A stretch of 40,676 nucleotides of DNA from positions 1-40,676 of the forward strand of contig CACGZJ010000012.1 of the NCBI GenBank assembly GCA_902577515.1. The letters run 5' to 3'. Shown one piece after another: positions 23,372 through 34,083 of the stretch. The first letter of the stretch is position 1; each line of letters starts with the position of its first letter. The position numbers and the translations under genes were made by a program. The notes below the pieces were generated by a model. That model did no database searches. It saw only the letters and a program-made list of their open reading frames with translations, and was not told the origin of the DNA. This stretch comes from an uncultured Bacteroidota bacterium. Lineage in GTDB: Bacteria; Bacteroidota; Bacteroidia; Flavobacteriales; Flavobacteriaceae.

Positions 23372-24887
23372 TTTCTAGAACTGGTATTATAAATATATCC
23401 ATTGATGGAGTGTTATGAGCCTCTTTCATCATATTTTCCATTTTTGTTACAATATCAGGATGCTCAGATGCAACATCATTTAACTCTTTTGAATCAACAC
23501 TTAGATTATAAAGTTTTAGTTTTGATTCGCCCTTAAACAATCCCTTCTTAATACCTTTCCATTTATCAATTCTGATAGCCTGTTGTCCACCATACGAAGG
23601 AAACTCCCAGTATAAATACTTATGTTTTTCTTGAGTTTTACCCTTTAAAGTAGGTAAAAAACTGATTCCATCTGTTTTGTATGGAGGTGATACGCCAACT
23701 AAATCAGAAACTGTAGCCAAGTAGTCATAAAATGTGCTTGGATGATTCGACTCTGACCCGGAGGGAATAACATCTGGCCAGGTAACAATTGTTGGAACCC
23801 TAATTCCTCCCTCATTTAAATTACCCTTTACTGTATTTTCTGAATTTAAAAAAGGACCAGCACTATTAAAAAAATCAATATCTACATGCTCAATATGAGT
23901 TGGACCATTATCACTTGAAAAAATAATCAGAGTATTATCATATTTTCCAATTTCTTTGAGTTTTTTTACTAATTCCCCAACCTGTTGATCTAAATATGAT
24001 ATCATTGCTGCATAAGTAGCTTTTGGATATTGGTTTGGGTAATACCCTGACCCTCCTGTATATGGCTCCTCATCTCCAAATTTTTCCTTATAATAATTAA
24101 CCCATTCAATAGGTGCTTGTAAAGGTAGATGTGGAATAGGAGAAGCATAATAAACAAAAAACTTATCATCTTTATTTTTTTCAATAAACTTTAGTGCCTC
24201 TTTATGTATTAGTGTTGGAGCATAATCTTTTTGATTATAACTATTGTAGCTTTCTTCGTTGTTAGGGTCAAGACCTATTGGTAATCTTCCTTTATTGACA
24301 ATTTTATTATCTAATATGTGTCTTTCCTTATTTTTCCATAAATGTGTAGGGTAAAATGTGTGAGCCTGTCTTTGACAGTTGTAACCGTAGAAAAAGTCAA
24401 AGCCTTTATTGTTTGGAATACTGTTGCTGTTAGGCGCACCTAAACCCCATTTACCAAACATTCCTGTTTTATATCCCTTTGATCTTAAAATGTCAGCCAC
24501 GGTTATAATTGAATCTGGCAGTGGTCTCTGTCCCTCCAATTCTGGGTTTTCAAACATAGCTTCAAAGCTCCAAACATTGCCTCTCTCTTTCCATTCATCA
24601 TTTCCTCTGATTGGATTATTTCCAGAGTGAAGACCTGTAAGAAGAATAGATCTTGAAGGAGCACATACAGGTGATCCAGTATAATGATCAGTTAAAATCA
24701 TACCGCTTTTTGCAAGTTGGTCAATATTTGGAGTTTCAATTTGTTCTTGACCTAATATTCCAATTTCTCCATATCCTAGATCATCTGCTAAAATGAAAAC
24801 TATATTTGGTAGAGTATCTTTATCTTCGGTTTTTGAACAAGAAAATGTTACTAATGATATAAAGAAAATAATTGTGTAATTCCTCAT
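23361..24887 (-). CDS. Lipoprotein sulfatase, Cys-type (first of cluster, S1_16-like)
   Basis: 508 residues. Lipobox TFSC with Cys17, then S-K-T-E-D. Motifs: Asp35/Asp36 (LADDLGYGEIG), formylglycine site Cys75 in PVCAPSRSILLTG, FGKWGLGAPNS (Gly where many sulfatases have the His of GKWHLG), SPIPHLPLQAP, FSSDNGPTH and EGGIRVP. The KWGLG form and the C-terminal LYWEFPSYGGQQAIR resemble the S1_16 subfamily, whose studied members act on sulfated galactose-type residues; I recall this from family knowledge and have not aligned it. It is the first gene of the cluster, only 14 bases from the tail of the tRNA terminator. Confidence 0.9.
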   Translation of the reverse strand: MRNYTIIFFISLVTFSCSKTEDKDTLPNIVFILADDLGYGEIGILGQEQIETPNIDQLAKSGMILTDHYTGSPVCAPSRSILLTGLHSGNNPIRGNDEWKERGNVWSFEAMFENPELEGQRPLPDSIITVADILRSKGYKTGMFGKWGLGAPNSNSIPNNKGFDFFYGYNCQRQAHTFYPTHLWKNKERHILDNKIVNKGRLPIGLDPNNEESYNSYNQKDYAPTLIHKEALKFIEKNKDDKFFVYYASPIPHLPLQAPIEWVNYYKEKFGDEEPYTGGSGYYPNQYPKATYAAMISYLDQQVGELVKKLKEIGKYDNTLIIFSSDNGPTHIEHVDIDFFNSAGPFLNSENTVKGNLNEGGIRVPTIVTWPDVIPSGSESNHPSTFYDYLATVSDLVGVSPPYKTDGISFLPTLKGKTQEKHKYLYWEFPSYGGQQAIRIDKWKGIKKGLFKGESKLKLYNLSVDSKELNDVASEHPDIVTKMENMMKEAHNTPSMDIFIIPVLENDK

Positions 24888-24900
24888 CTAGTAACAATAT

Positions 24901-24943
24901 AAAAAAAGATTGTTCAAAGTATGATTTATCTTCAAACAATCTT
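24901..24943 (-). terminator. Intrinsic terminator of the tRNA-Ser/tRNA-Arg unit
   Basis: On the minus strand a 14-base-pair stem (24943-24930 with 24919-24906, including two G-U pairs), a 10-base loop and a run of Us (24905-24901) follow tRNA-Arg by 8 bases. There is no U-run in the other direction, so it works on the minus strand only. Confidence 0.8.
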
Positions 24944-24951
24944 AAAAAATG

Positions 24952-25025
24952 TGATCGCGATAGGATTCGAACCTATGACCGTCTGCTTAGAAGGCAGATG
25001 CTCTATCCAGCTGAGCTACGCGACC
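24952..25025 (-). tRNA. tRNA-Arg (anticodon UCU)
   Basis: Cloverleaf read on the minus strand: acceptor GGTCGCG pairs with CGCGATC, D-loop AGCTCAGCTGGATAGAGC, anticodon stem TCTGC/GCAGA with loop CTTCTAA (TCT), T-arm with GGTTCGAATCC. It decodes AGA, a frequent Arg codon in this AT-rich DNA. CCA is not encoded. It lies 8 bases after tRNA-Ser. Confidence 0.95.
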
Positions 25026-25033
25026 AAAGTATG

Positions 25034-25117
25034 CGGAGAGACTGGGATTCGAACCCAGGCAACGTTTACACGTTGACAGATTAGCAATCTGCTCCATTAC
25101 CACTCTGGCACCTCTCC
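25034..25117 (-). tRNA. tRNA-Ser (anticodon GCU)
   Basis: Class II tRNA on the minus strand with acceptor GGAGAGG/TCTCTCC, discriminator G73, anticodon loop holding GCT between GCAGATT and AATCTGT, a long variable arm (CAACG..CGTTG) and the T-loop GGTTCGAATCC. It decodes AGC/AGU. CCA is not encoded. Confidence 0.95.
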
Positions 25118-25127
25118 AAAATTTTTA

Positions 25128-25135
25128 CAAATTTA
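25128..25135 (-). promoter_or_regulatory. Promoter -7 box of the tRNA pair
   Basis: TAAATTTG on the minus strand matches TAnnTTTG and ends 10 bases before the tRNA-Ser 5' end, so transcription would begin just ahead of the mature tRNA. No clear -33 element. Confidence 0.5.
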
Positions 25136-25164
25136 GAGAAAAAAATGACCTAGAAAAGAAATAT

Positions 25165-26397
25165 TTACTGTTGCTGATCTAATAGGTTTTTCATCTCAAC
25201 ATATCCTGGATTATCTCCTAAGGTACCGTAAATATTCATTAAAGTTCTAATAGCTTCAGTATTATTATTAAGAGCTATTAATTCTTTTAAAATCGGAACA
25301 CACTTTCTATATAATCCTTCTCTTGTCTCTTTGAGTTCATCATACCTAAGATTATCAGCTCGAGATGTTCCAAGATTATTCATCTCATTAACTATTTCTT
25401 GTTCACCATCTAAAATTAATGCAACAAGATTTAAATAGCTATTTTCATTATTAGGATCAAGTTCAATAGATTTTTTATAATAAGATTCTGCTACTTCTTT
25501 CTCCCCTAATTCTCCACTAACAACACCAAGATTATAATATAGAATAGGATTATTTGGATCTTTCTGAATTGCTTCAGCCATAGCCAGTTTAAATGCTTCC
25601 TTATTATCAAGTTCAAAGTATATGTTAGCAGCTGTTATAATAAGACCAACATCATCTGGATTAGAAGATCTAGCTTCTTCTATAGCAGCAAGGGCTTTAT
25701 CATTTTGTCCAAGTTCTTTATATATTAATGCAATATTTTTTACTATTTCTGGGAATTTCGATTCTGTTTCTTCCTCTCTAGGATTCGAATAGTCTTTAGA
25801 TTTTTTTAAAAGATTAAACTCTGCTTCAGAATTTATTTCAATTTCATTACCTGAACTTACTTCTGTAACATAATATTTGGTTTCAATTCCTTCATATTTG
25901 ATATCTCTTAATTTTAAATAATACTCAAGAGATAAATCGAAGTCCTGAGCATTCACAGCAGATGAAGCTGCATAATACAGATATAATTTATTATTATCTT
26001 CATTTAGATCAAAAACCATTTTTAGTTTTTTCGCGGCTTCAATAAAATTTTCATTTTCATTATCTCCAATAGCACTGGTAATTATAGAAGTTTCCAATTT
26101 ATTTATTTCAGGATTTAAAACTTGTTCACTTGTACCAAGATCACTTGACATATCGAAAGATCTAATTGCTAAATCAAAGGTCTCCATAGATGTATGAATT
26201 TTTCCATACAGAAGCATTACTTGAGCTTTAATTTTATCATCACTGGAATCAAAAAGTTCCTTTGAGGAATCCAGCAAATCTAATGCAGAAGAAAATTCCC
26301 CTGAAGAATATAGTTTATTTGCACTTCTAAGTTCTTTTTTCTGAGCAGATGAGAAGGAAATAAAAAAAATAAATGTATATAAAAGTAGTTTTTTCAT
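25165..26397 (-). CDS. Exported TPR-repeat protein
   Basis: 410 residues with a signal peptide (MKKLLLYTFIFFISFSSAQ). TPR-like helical pairs run through the chain; the clearest are at about 28-80 (ANKLYSSGEFSSALDLLD), 215-250 (IALIYKELGQNDKALAAIEEA), 252-285 and 286-320 (LYYNLGVVSGELGEKEVAES then SIELDPNNENSYLNL). TPRs are protein-protein interaction modules, and this one probably acts in the periplasm. A TPR protein directly after gyrA is a recurrent flavobacterial arrangement, but the function is not known. It is 15 bases downstream of gyrA and so likely co-transcribed with it. Confidence 0.88.
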   Translation of the reverse strand: MKKLLLYTFIFFISFSSAQKKELRSANKLYSSGEFSSALDLLDSSKELFDSSDDKIKAQVMLLYGKIHTSMETFDLAIRSFDMSSDLGTSEQVLNPEINKLETSIITSAIGDNENENFIEAAKKLKMVFDLNEDNNKLYLYYAASSAVNAQDFDLSLEYYLKLRDIKYEGIETKYYVTEVSSGNEIEINSEAEFNLLKKSKDYSNPREEETESKFPEIVKNIALIYKELGQNDKALAAIEEARSSNPDDVGLIITAANIYFELDNKEAFKLAMAEAIQKDPNNPILYYNLGVVSGELGEKEVAESYYKKSIELDPNNENSYLNLVALILDGEQEIVNEMNNLGTSRADNLRYDELKETREGLYRKCVPILKELIALNNNTEAIRTLMNIYGTLGDNPGYVEMKNLLDQQQ

Positions 26398-26412
26398 TAA
26401 GTATAATTTTAA

Positions 26413-28902
26413 TTATTCAACTGTATCTCCTGTAAATTCAATATCATTAATATCTTCAATATCTTCTTCATCCTTCATAACTTTAGCAACAGCTGCTATA
26501 CTATCACCATCCTTGATACTTATAACTTTCACTCCTTGTGTTGCTCTCCCCATTACTCTTAAATCCTCTACTTGCATTCTTATAGCTATACCGGACTTAT
26601 TAATTATCATTAAATCATCATTATCTGAGACACTTTTTAAAGTAACTAATTTACCAGTTTTTTCTGTAATAGATATAGTTTTTACTCCTTTACCTCCTCT
26701 ATTAGTTAATCTGTAGTCCTCTAGAGATGATCTTTTACCATAACCATTTTCTGAAACAACAAGAATATTTGCATCCATATCATTAACTGATACCATTCCT
26801 ACAACTTGATCATTTTTATCTTTTAGCTTAATACCTCTTACACCTGAAGCATTCCTTCCCATTGGTCTAGTTTTACTCTCCTCAAACCTTATAGCTTTTC
26901 CAGATTCAACAGCTAACATTATTTGACTGTTTCCATTTGTAAGTTTTGCTTCAAGAAGCTCATCTTCATCTTTAATTGTTATTGCATTTATTCCATTTGA
27001 TCTGGGTCTTGAATATTGCTCAAGTGATGTTTTTTTAACTTGCCCCATTTTAGTTGCCATAATAACAAAGTTATTATTTACATAATCTTCGTCTTTAAGG
27101 TCTTGTGTACATATAAAAGCTTTAACTTTATCATCTTGCTCAATATTAATTAGATTTTGTATTGCTCTTCCTTTCGAATTTTTAGACCCTTCAGGAATTT
27201 CATATACTCTCATCCAAAAACATTTACCTTTTTGTGTAAAGAATAGCATATATTGATGATTAGTACCAACAAACAAATCCTCTAAAAAGTCTTCATCTCT
27301 AGTTTTTGAAGCTTTTTGACCAACTCCACCTCTGTTTTGAGTTTTATACTCAGTTAGAGGAGTCCTTTTAATATATCCGGCATGTGAAATAGTAATAACA
27401 ACCTTTTCATTTGGAATAATATCCTCTACCCTGAAATCTCCTCCAGCATATTCAATTATAGATCTTCTTTCATCACCATACTTTTCTTTAATTTCAGATA
27501 ATTCATCCTTGATTAGACTCATTCTCATAGGTTTACTATCAAGTAATTTTTTGTAACCTTTGATTGTTTTTTGAAGATCATCATACTCTTCTCTCAACTT
27601 ACTTTGTTCAAGACCAGTTAGTTGACGTAATCTCATCTCAATAATTGCTTTTGCTTGAGTCTCAGAAAGTTTATATTTTTTTTCTAATTTCAGTCTAGCT
27701 TCTTCTGCATTTGATGATTTTTTAATTAAACTTATTACATCATCAATATTGTCACTAGCTATAATAAGACCTTCCAAAATATGAGCTCTTTGTTCAGCTT
27801 TTTTTAATTCATAAGTTGTTCTTTTTACAACTACATCATGCCTATGATCTACAAAATGATGGATTAAATCCTTAATATTCAGTAGCTGAGGTCTTCCATC
27901 AACTAATGCAACATTATTAACACTAAAAGATGACTGTAATGGTGTGAATTTATATAACTTGTTTAGAACTATGTTTGGTATAGCATCCCTTTTTAAAACA
28001 TATACTATTCGCATTCCTTTTCTATCTGATTCATCTCTAATAGTTGAAATTCCCTCAATTTTTCCATCATTTATTAATTCAGCTGTTTTTCTTATCATAT
28101 CTGCTTTGTTAACTAAATAAGGAATCTCAGATACAATAATACACTCTCTATCATTTACATTCTCGATCAAAGCCTTGCCCCTCATAACTACTCTACCTTT
28201 TCCTGTATGAAAAGCTTCTTTTACTCCATCATAACCATAAATAGTTCCACCAGTAGGAAAATCTGGTGCCTTTACATACTGAATTAGTTCATCAATTGTT
28301 ATATCGTTATTATCTATATATTGAATAATTCCATCAATAACTTCAGAAAGATTGTGAGGGGGCATATTTGTAGCCATTCCAACAGCTATACCAGAAGCAC
28401 CATTTATTAATAAAGCAGGAACTCTAGTTGGAAGTACTGTAGGTTCCATAATTGTATCATCAAAATTTAATTGAAAGTCTACAGTTTCTTTGTCAATATC
28501 TGAAAGAAGATCTTCAGATATTTTTTGCATTCTTGCCTCGGTATACCTCATCGCTGCAGGACTATCTCCATCTACAGATCCAAAATTACCTTGACCATCA
28601 ACTAGAATATATCTTAGACTCCACTCTTGAGCCATTCTAACCATAGTGTCATAAACAGAACTATCTCCATGTGGATGATATTTACCCATTACATCTCCAA
28701 CTATTCTTGCAGATTTTTTATATGAGGATGAGGATCTTACACCCATTTCATTCATTCCAAAAAGAACTCTTCTATGAACTGGTTTTAAACCATCTCTTAC
28801 ATCAGGTAATGCCCTAGAAACAATAACCGACATCGAATAATCAATGTAGGCTGACTTCATTTCATCTTCAATTTTTATGGGGATAAGTTTTTCTTTTTCC
28901 AT
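26413..28902 (-). CDS. gyrA: DNA gyrase subunit A
   Basis: 829 residues. Breakage-reunion domain with the catalytic Tyr120 ([10 protein letters not shown]). The quinolone-resistance region reads [17 protein letters not shown], with Ser81 and Asp85 at the positions of E. coli Ser83 and Asp87, so it has the sensitive-type residues. The C-terminal beta-pinwheel has six blades, each with a degenerate repeat, and the GyrA box appears as QNRGGVG in place of QRRGGKG. The tail is acidic ([10 protein letters not shown]). With GyrB it introduces negative supercoils using ATP. It diverges from clpC across 187 bases. Confidence 0.98.
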   Translation of the reverse strand: MEKEKLIPIKIEDEMKSAYIDYSMSVIVSRALPDVRDGLKPVHRRVLFGMNEMGVRSSSSYKKSARIVGDVMGKYHPHGDSSVYDTMVRMAQEWSLRYILVDGQGNFGSVDGDSPAAMRYTEARMQKISEDLLSDIDKETVDFQLNFDDTIMEPTVLPTRVPALLINGASGIAVGMATNMPPHNLSEVIDGIIQYIDNNDITIDELIQYVKAPDFPTGGTIYGYDGVKEAFHTGKGRVVMRGKALIENVNDRECIIVSEIPYLVNKADMIRKTAELINDGKIEGISTIRDESDRKGMRIVYVLKRDAIPNIVLNKLYKFTPLQSSFSVNNVALVDGRPQLLNIKDLIHHFVDHRHDVVVKRTTYELKKAEQRAHILEGLIIASDNIDDVISLIKKSSNAEEARLKLEKKYKLSETQAKAIIEMRLRQLTGLEQSKLREEYDDLQKTIKGYKKLLDSKPMRMSLIKDELSEIKEKYGDERRSIIEYAGGDFRVEDIIPNEKVVITISHAGYIKRTPLTEYKTQNRGGVGQKASKTRDEDFLEDLFVGTNHQYMLFFTQKGKCFWMRVYEIPEGSKNSKGRAIQNLINIEQDDKVKAFICTQDLKDEDYVNNNFVIMATKMGQVKKTSLEQYSRPRSNGINAITIKDEDELLEAKLTNGNSQIMLAVESGKAIRFEESKTRPMGRNASGVRGIKLKDKNDQVVGMVSVNDMDANILVVSENGYGKRSSLEDYRLTNRGGKGVKTISITEKTGKLVTLKSVSDNDDLMIINKSGIAIRMQVEDLRVMGRATQGVKVISIKDGDSIAAVAKVMKDEEDIEDINDIEFTGDTVE

Positions 28903-29089
28903 AGATCAGTATATTAATGCTAAAATAAATAAATGAGGAGTATTTTGTTTAAATTATCTTAAATAAAAAAGGATTATTTATTAACATTATAAATTGAAAA
29001 GTTTTATCTCAAAATAAGCAATTAGTATAAGTATTTTCTTTGTTAATTTATATTAATGGTATATTTTAGTCAACAAATAATTTTAAATA
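28903..29089. other. Divergent gyrA/clpC spacer, the longest gene-free stretch
   Basis: 187 bases, very AT-rich. No open frame, tRNA or stable hairpin is seen. Promoters for both genes must lie here, but no exact TAnnTTTG is present. The nearest are TTTCTTTG (plus, about 29035-29042) and TTATTTTG (minus, about 29010-29017), each with one mismatch. No CIRCE-like heat-shock inverted repeat was recognised upstream of clpC. Confidence 0.6.
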
Positions 29090-31642
29090 ATGGATGATAA
29101 TTTTTCTTCAAGAGTAAAAGACGTAATTTCTTACAGTAAAGAAGAGGCCTTAAGATTAGGCCATAGTCAAATTGGCACAGAACATCTTCTTTTGGGTATG
29201 CTTAGAGATGGTGGTGGAAAAGCTATCTCTATTTTGAATTCAATTGATATAAATCTTGAAGAACTAAGAAAAAAAGTAGAGATTTTAAATCCTGCAATTA
29301 TTGATACATCATCCCTTAAATTTAACGAGAAGAAAAATCTTCATCTAACAAGGCAAGCAGAAAGAGCTCTAAAGACGACTTTTTTAGAAGCAAAACTATT
29401 TCAAAGTACTAATATCAATACTGCACATCTTCTTTTATGTATTCTTAGGAATGATAATGACCCCCTCACTAAGATTCTAGCAAAGATGGATATAAGCTAT
29501 GATAATGTTAAAGAAAAATTTAAAACTATGATAAATGAGACAGGAGGAGAGGATGTTATTGAATATCCATCTTCATCATCATTTCCAGAAGAAAAAGATG
29601 AATCAACTGACTCTGGAAAAAATCCTTTTTCATCTTCACAAAAAACAAAATCTAATTCTAATTCTAAAACTCCTGTTCTGGATAACTTTGGAAGAGACAT
29701 TACTTCTTTAGCAGAGTCTAATAAGCTTGATCCAGTAATTGGAAGAGATAAGGAAATTCAAAGAGTTTCTCAAATATTAAGCAGAAGAAAGAAAAATAAT
29801 CCACTTTTAATTGGTGAACCAGGAGTTGGTAAATCTGCAATTGCTGAAGGATTAGCATTAAGAATTATTCAGAAAAAAGTATCTAGAGTTCTATATGGCA
29901 AAAGAGTCATAACTCTTGATTTAGCTAGCCTTGTTGCTGGTACTAAATATAGAGGACAGTTTGAAGAAAGAATGAAAGCTGTAATGAATGAGCTTGAAAA
30001 AAACAGAAATATAATATTATTTATTGATGAGATTCATACTATAGTTGGTGCAGGTGGAGCAACCGGTAGTCTTGATGCATCAAATATGTTTAAACCAGCT
30101 CTTGCTAGAGGTGAGATTCAATGTATTGGAGCTACTACATTAAATGAATACAGTCAACATATTGAAAAGGACGGTGCACTTGAGAGAAGATTTCAAAAAA
30201 TTCTTGTTGAGGAAACAAGTATTGATGAGACTATTGAAATATTAAGAAACATTAAAGATAGATATGAGTCTCACCATAACGTTAATTATACGGATGATGC
30301 TCTTGTTGCTTGTGTTGAGCTATCTCAAAGATATATAACTGACAGATTTCTACCCGATAAGGCTATTGATGCACTAGATGAATCTGGTTCAAGAGCTCAT
30401 ATTAATAATATGGACGTGCCTGAAGAAGTAGTATTAATGGAAAAACAACTTGAGGATGTAAGAGAACTGAAAAATTCGGTTGTAAAAAAACAAAAATATG
30501 AAGAAGCTGCTAAATTAAGAGATGATGAAAAAAGAGTTGAAAAAAAGTTAGTTGAAGCTCAAAATAGATGGCATGAAGATTCAAAGTTAAATAGAGTTGA
30601 AGTTGATGAAGATCAAATTGCTGATGTAGTGTCAATGATGACTAATATTCCTGTAAATAAAATATTATCTTCTGAAAGAAATAAACTTTCAAAACTTGAG
30701 AAAATTATAAAGGATAAAATTATAGGACAGGATGAAGCTGTTTCAAAAGTTGTTAAGTCTATTCAAAGAAATAGAGCTGGACTTAATTCACCTAATAGAC
30801 CGATAGGTTCTTTCATTTTTCTAGGTCAAACTGGAGTTGGAAAGACTCAACTTGCAAAAGTACTTGCATCTGAGATTTTTGAATCAGAGGAAAATCTTAT
30901 AAGAATTGATATGAGTGAATATATGGAGAAATTTTCAGTATCGAGGCTTATTGGAGCTCCTCCTGGTTATGTTGGATATGAAGAAGGTGGTCAGCTTACT
31001 GAGAAAGTCAAAAGAAGACCATACTCTGTTGTTTTATTTGATGAAATAGAGAAAGGGCATCCTGATATTTATAGTATGTTGCTTCAAATACTAGATGATG
31101 GATTTTTGACTGACAGTGTTGGAAGAAAAATCAATTTTCAAAATACTATCATTATTATGACTTCAAATATAGGAGTCAAGCAGATAAATGATTTTGGTAT
31201 TGGCGTTGGGTTTGAGACTAAATCATCATTAGACCAAACCTCTAAAGTTGAACAAAAAGTTATTCAAAGAGCACTTAAAAATACTTTTGCTCCTGAATTT
31301 TTAAATAGAATTGATGATTGTATTATATTTAATTCTCTATCAATTAAAGAAATAAATAAAATTGTTTCAATAGAGTTAAATAAACTAAAAGAAAGAGTCG
31401 ATGGAATAGGATATGATTTATCGGTTTCCGGAAAAGCCAAATCTTTTATATGTGAAAAAGGATTTGATGAAAAAAATGGGGCTAGACCATTAACTAGAAT
31501 GATTCAAAAATATATTGAAGATCTAATTGCAGAGAATTTAGTTTCAGATAAAATAAAACAGGGTGATAAACTACTTATTGATCACAAACCTGAAGATGAT
31601 CATCTAACTTTATTAATCAACAAAAAAGAGATAGCCTCTTGA
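29090..31642 (+). CDS. clpC: ATP-dependent Clp protease ATP-binding subunit ClpC
   Basis: 850 residues of the class I Hsp100 family. Two N-terminal Clp-N repeats (about 5-145), a Ser/Lys-rich linker (155-190), AAA-1 with Walker [10 protein letters not shown] (about 242-250) and Walker B LFIDEIHT, a UVR segment ([20 protein letters not shown], about 465-485) that marks ClpC, AAA-2 with GQTGVGKTQ (about 578-586) and VVLFDEIEK, and a C-terminal D2-small domain. It unfolds proteins and feeds them to ClpP. The stop overlaps the thrA start by 4 bases (TTGA), so a quality-control chaperone is physically coupled to threonine biosynthesis. Confidence 0.97.
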   Translation: MDDNFSSRVKDVISYSKEEALRLGHSQIGTEHLLLGMLRDGGGKAISILNSIDINLEELRKKVEILNPAIIDTSSLKFNEKKNLHLTRQAERALKTTFLEAKLFQSTNINTAHLLLCILRNDNDPLTKILAKMDISYDNVKEKFKTMINETGGEDVIEYPSSSSFPEEKDESTDSGKNPFSSSQKTKSNSNSKTPVLDNFGRDITSLAESNKLDPVIGRDKEIQRVSQILSRRKKNNPLLIGEPGVGKSAIAEGLALRIIQKKVSRVLYGKRVITLDLASLVAGTKYRGQFEERMKAVMNELEKNRNIILFIDEIHTIVGAGGATGSLDASNMFKPALARGEIQCIGATTLNEYSQHIEKDGALERRFQKILVEETSIDETIEILRNIKDRYESHHNVNYTDDALVACVELSQRYITDRFLPDKAIDALDESGSRAHINNMDVPEEVVLMEKQLEDVRELKNSVVKKQKYEEAAKLRDDEKRVEKKLVEAQNRWHEDSKLNRVEVDEDQIADVVSMMTNIPVNKILSSERNKLSKLEKIIKDKIIGQDEAVSKVVKSIQRNRAGLNSPNRPIGSFIFLGQTGVGKTQLAKVLASEIFESEENLIRIDMSEYMEKFSVSRLIGAPPGYVGYEEGGQLTEKVKRRPYSVVLFDEIEKGHPDIYSMLLQILDDGFLTDSVGRKINFQNTIIIMTSNIGVKQINDFGIGVGFETKSSLDQTSKVEQKVIQRALKNTFAPEFLNRIDDCIIFNSLSIKEINKIVSIELNKLKERVDGIGYDLSVSGKAKSFICEKGFDEKNGARPLTRMIQKYIEDLIAENLVSDKIKQGDKLLIDHKPEDDHLTLLINKKEIAS

Positions 31643-34083
31643 AAGTCCTTAAATTTGGTGGCACATCAGTCGCTGATTCAAAGTCTATAAACAAAGTAAT
31701 ATCAATTCTGAAGGATAATGATGATCCATTATTCATTATTGTTTCAGCATTTAGCGGCATAACTAATCTTCTTCAAAAATGTATTGTCTCTAAAGGTAAA
31801 TCAGTTGATGGAATAATTAATGAAATTGAACAAAGGCATCTTGAAGTAATAAATAATCTTTCCAGCATAGATAAACAAAGCTCACTTAAAAGCTTCTTAA
31901 AACAGAGATTAAACGAGCTTGAAGATATTCTTGATGCCATCTCAACTATTAATGAAGTAACTGATAAAACGATTTCAAAAATTTTAACAATTGGTGAGAT
32001 TTTATCTAGTAGTATAATTTATGAAATCCTTCATCAGAAAGGATTTGATATAACATATATTGATTCAAGAGATTTAATCTTTACTAAATATTTTAATAAT
32101 AATCAAGTTTTAGATTCAGATAAAACTTCAATTTCAATTAAGAATAAAATAGGTCTAATTAAATCTAAATTGGTTATCGCACCTGGATATATTTGCTCAA
32201 ATGAAAAGGGCGAAACCTCAAATCTTGGAAGAGGTGGCTCAGACTTTAGTGCAGCAATCTATGCTAAGTATCTAAATGCAAAAGTTCTAGAAATTTGGAC
32301 TGATGTAAGTGGAGTATTCAGTGCTAACCCGAAAATTGTTAAAAAGGCATCCCCAATAGAATTTTTATCTTACAAAGAAGCAATGGAACTTTCATTCTTT
32401 GGAGCTAAGGTTATCTATTTCCCTACATTACAACCTTTAATCGAAGATAATATTCCAGTTTTTATAAAAAATACATTTGAACCAAGTGCAGAAGGTACTT
32501 GTATTTCAAACTCCACAAAACTTGATAATGACGAAGTTGTTAAAGGAATAAGTCATATTGAAAATATTTCAATTTTAAATTTTGAAGGTTCAGGTATGGT
32601 AGGAGTTCCCGGATTTTCAAAAAGATTTTTTGAAGCTTTGTCATCTCATCAAATAAATGTTGTAATGATTACTCAAGCTTCATCTGAGTTTTCAATATGT
32701 ATTGCCATTAATTCTGATGATGCACAACTTGCTAAACAAGTAATTGATAAAGAATTTGAATTTGAAATATCTCAAAAAAGAATAAATAAATCTCATATTG
32801 AATCAAATCTTGCCAATATAGCTATAGTTGGTGATAAAATGAAGAGTAAAAAAGGAATCAGTGGAAAACTATTCAGCTCACTTGGAAATAATAATATTAA
32901 TGTAAGAGCTATTGCTCAAGGAGCTTCAGAAAGAAATATATCTATAATTATTGATGAAAGTAATGCAAAGAAAGCATTAAATGCATTGCATGAAAGCTTC
33001 TTTGAGAAAGATATAAAGGATATACATATTTTTATAACTGGTGTTGGAAATGTTGGAGGTTATTTAATCCAGCAAATTAAAAATCAAAAAGATTTTATTT
33101 CAGAGAATCTTGGATTAAACCTGAAAGTTTTAGGTATTTCTAACTCAAAAAAAATGTTGATATCTAAGAAGGAAATAGATCTTAAAAATTGGTCAAAATT
33201 AATAGATAAGTCTGATACTAAAGCTGACAAGGATTTATTTCAAAAAACTATTATTGAATTAAATAGAAGAAACAGCTTGTTTGTTGACAATACTGCAAGT
33301 GAAATAATACCATTAACCTATAACAATTATTTAAAAAATGGTATCGGAATAATTACTTGTAATAAAATATCAAACTCCAGCACACTTAATGTCTATAAAG
33401 AATTAAGAAGATTGTCAAGGTTACATAACGCCGCTTTCTTTTATGAAACAAATGTAGGAGCTGCTCTTCCTGTCATTAGTACGCTAAAAAACTTAATTAA
33501 TTCAGGAGATAAGATTTTGAAGATTGAAGCAGTTCTATCCGGTACATTAAATTATATTTTTAATAATTTTCAAAAAGAAGATACTTTCCATGATATAGTT
33601 TCTAGGGCAGTTGACCTTGGGTATACTGAACCTGACCCCAAAATTGATTTGTGTGGTATTGATGTTTGCAGAAAAATATTAATTCTTGCTAGAGAAAGTG
33701 GATTTAATCTTGAATATGATGATGTCAAAAAGAATCATTTCTTACCCAATGAATCAATAAATACTAACTCTAAGGATGAGTTTATTCTATCTCTAAAAAA
33801 TAATAAAGCTCATTTTAATAAAATATTAAATGAAGCTAAAGAAAAAAAATGTAGATTAAAATTTGTTGCAAAACTAGATAATGGTAATGCTAGTGTAGGC
33901 CTAGAATCTGTTTCATCTGATCACCCGTTCTACAATCTTGTAGGCAGTGATAATATAACAGTTTTCTACACTGAAAGATATAAAGATTCACCATTAGTTG
34001 TTAAAGGAGCAGGTGCTGGTGGAGAATTTACAGCATCAGGAGTTTTTGCTGATATTATCAAAGCAAGTCAAGAAAATGGATAG
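31639..34083 (+). CDS. thrA: Bifunctional aspartate kinase / homoserine dehydrogenase I
   Basis: 814 residues. Aspartate kinase domain with [14 protein letters not shown] at the N-terminus and LGRGGSDFSAA (about 1-300). Two regulatory ACT domains follow (about 305-455; VGVPGFSKRFFEALSSHQINVV is the first), then homoserine dehydrogenase with the NAD(P) loop ITGVGNVGGYL (about 467-477), and the C-terminal catalytic part with GYTEPDPKIDLCGIDVCRK. It catalyses the first and third steps from aspartate to threonine, usually inhibited by threonine through ACT. The start codon is TTG, fixed by its overlap with the clpC stop. The stop overlaps thrB by 8 bases. Confidence 0.97.
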   Translation: MKVLKFGGTSVADSKSINKVISILKDNDDPLFIIVSAFSGITNLLQKCIVSKGKSVDGIINEIEQRHLEVINNLSSIDKQSSLKSFLKQRLNELEDILDAISTINEVTDKTISKILTIGEILSSSIIYEILHQKGFDITYIDSRDLIFTKYFNNNQVLDSDKTSISIKNKIGLIKSKLVIAPGYICSNEKGETSNLGRGGSDFSAAIYAKYLNAKVLEIWTDVSGVFSANPKIVKKASPIEFLSYKEAMELSFFGAKVIYFPTLQPLIEDNIPVFIKNTFEPSAEGTCISNSTKLDNDEVVKGISHIENISILNFEGSGMVGVPGFSKRFFEALSSHQINVVMITQASSEFSICIAINSDDAQLAKQVIDKEFEFEISQKRINKSHIESNLANIAIVGDKMKSKKGISGKLFSSLGNNNINVRAIAQGASERNISIIIDESNAKKALNALHESFFEKDIKDIHIFITGVGNVGGYLIQQIKNQKDFISENLGLNLKVLGISNSKKMLISKKEIDLKNWSKLIDKSDTKADKDLFQKTIIELNRRNSLFVDNTASEIIPLTYNNYLKNGIGIITCNKISNSSTLNVYKELRRLSRLHNAAFFYETNVGAALPVISTLKNLINSGDKILKIEAVLSGTLNYIFNNFQKEDTFHDIVSRAVDLGYTEPDPKIDLCGIDVCRKILILARESGFNLEYDDVKKNHFLPNESINTNSKDEFILSLKNNKAHFNKILNEAKEKKCRLKFVAKLDNGNASVGLESVSSDHPFYNLVGSDNITVFYTERYKDSPLVVKGAGAGGEFTASGVFADIIKASQENG

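Noticed and set aside
18356-24887. A standard polysaccharide utilisation locus
   Set aside because: No SusC, SusD, hybrid two-component regulator, anti-sigma factor or glycoside hydrolase is adjacent.
24872-25084. Plus-strand open frame across the tRNA region
   Set aside because: It runs antisense through both tRNA genes, whose folds are clear.
28903-29089. Small RNA or heat-shock operator between gyrA and clpC
   Set aside because: No stable fold, long inverted repeat or CIRCE-like element could be found in this AT-rich spacer.
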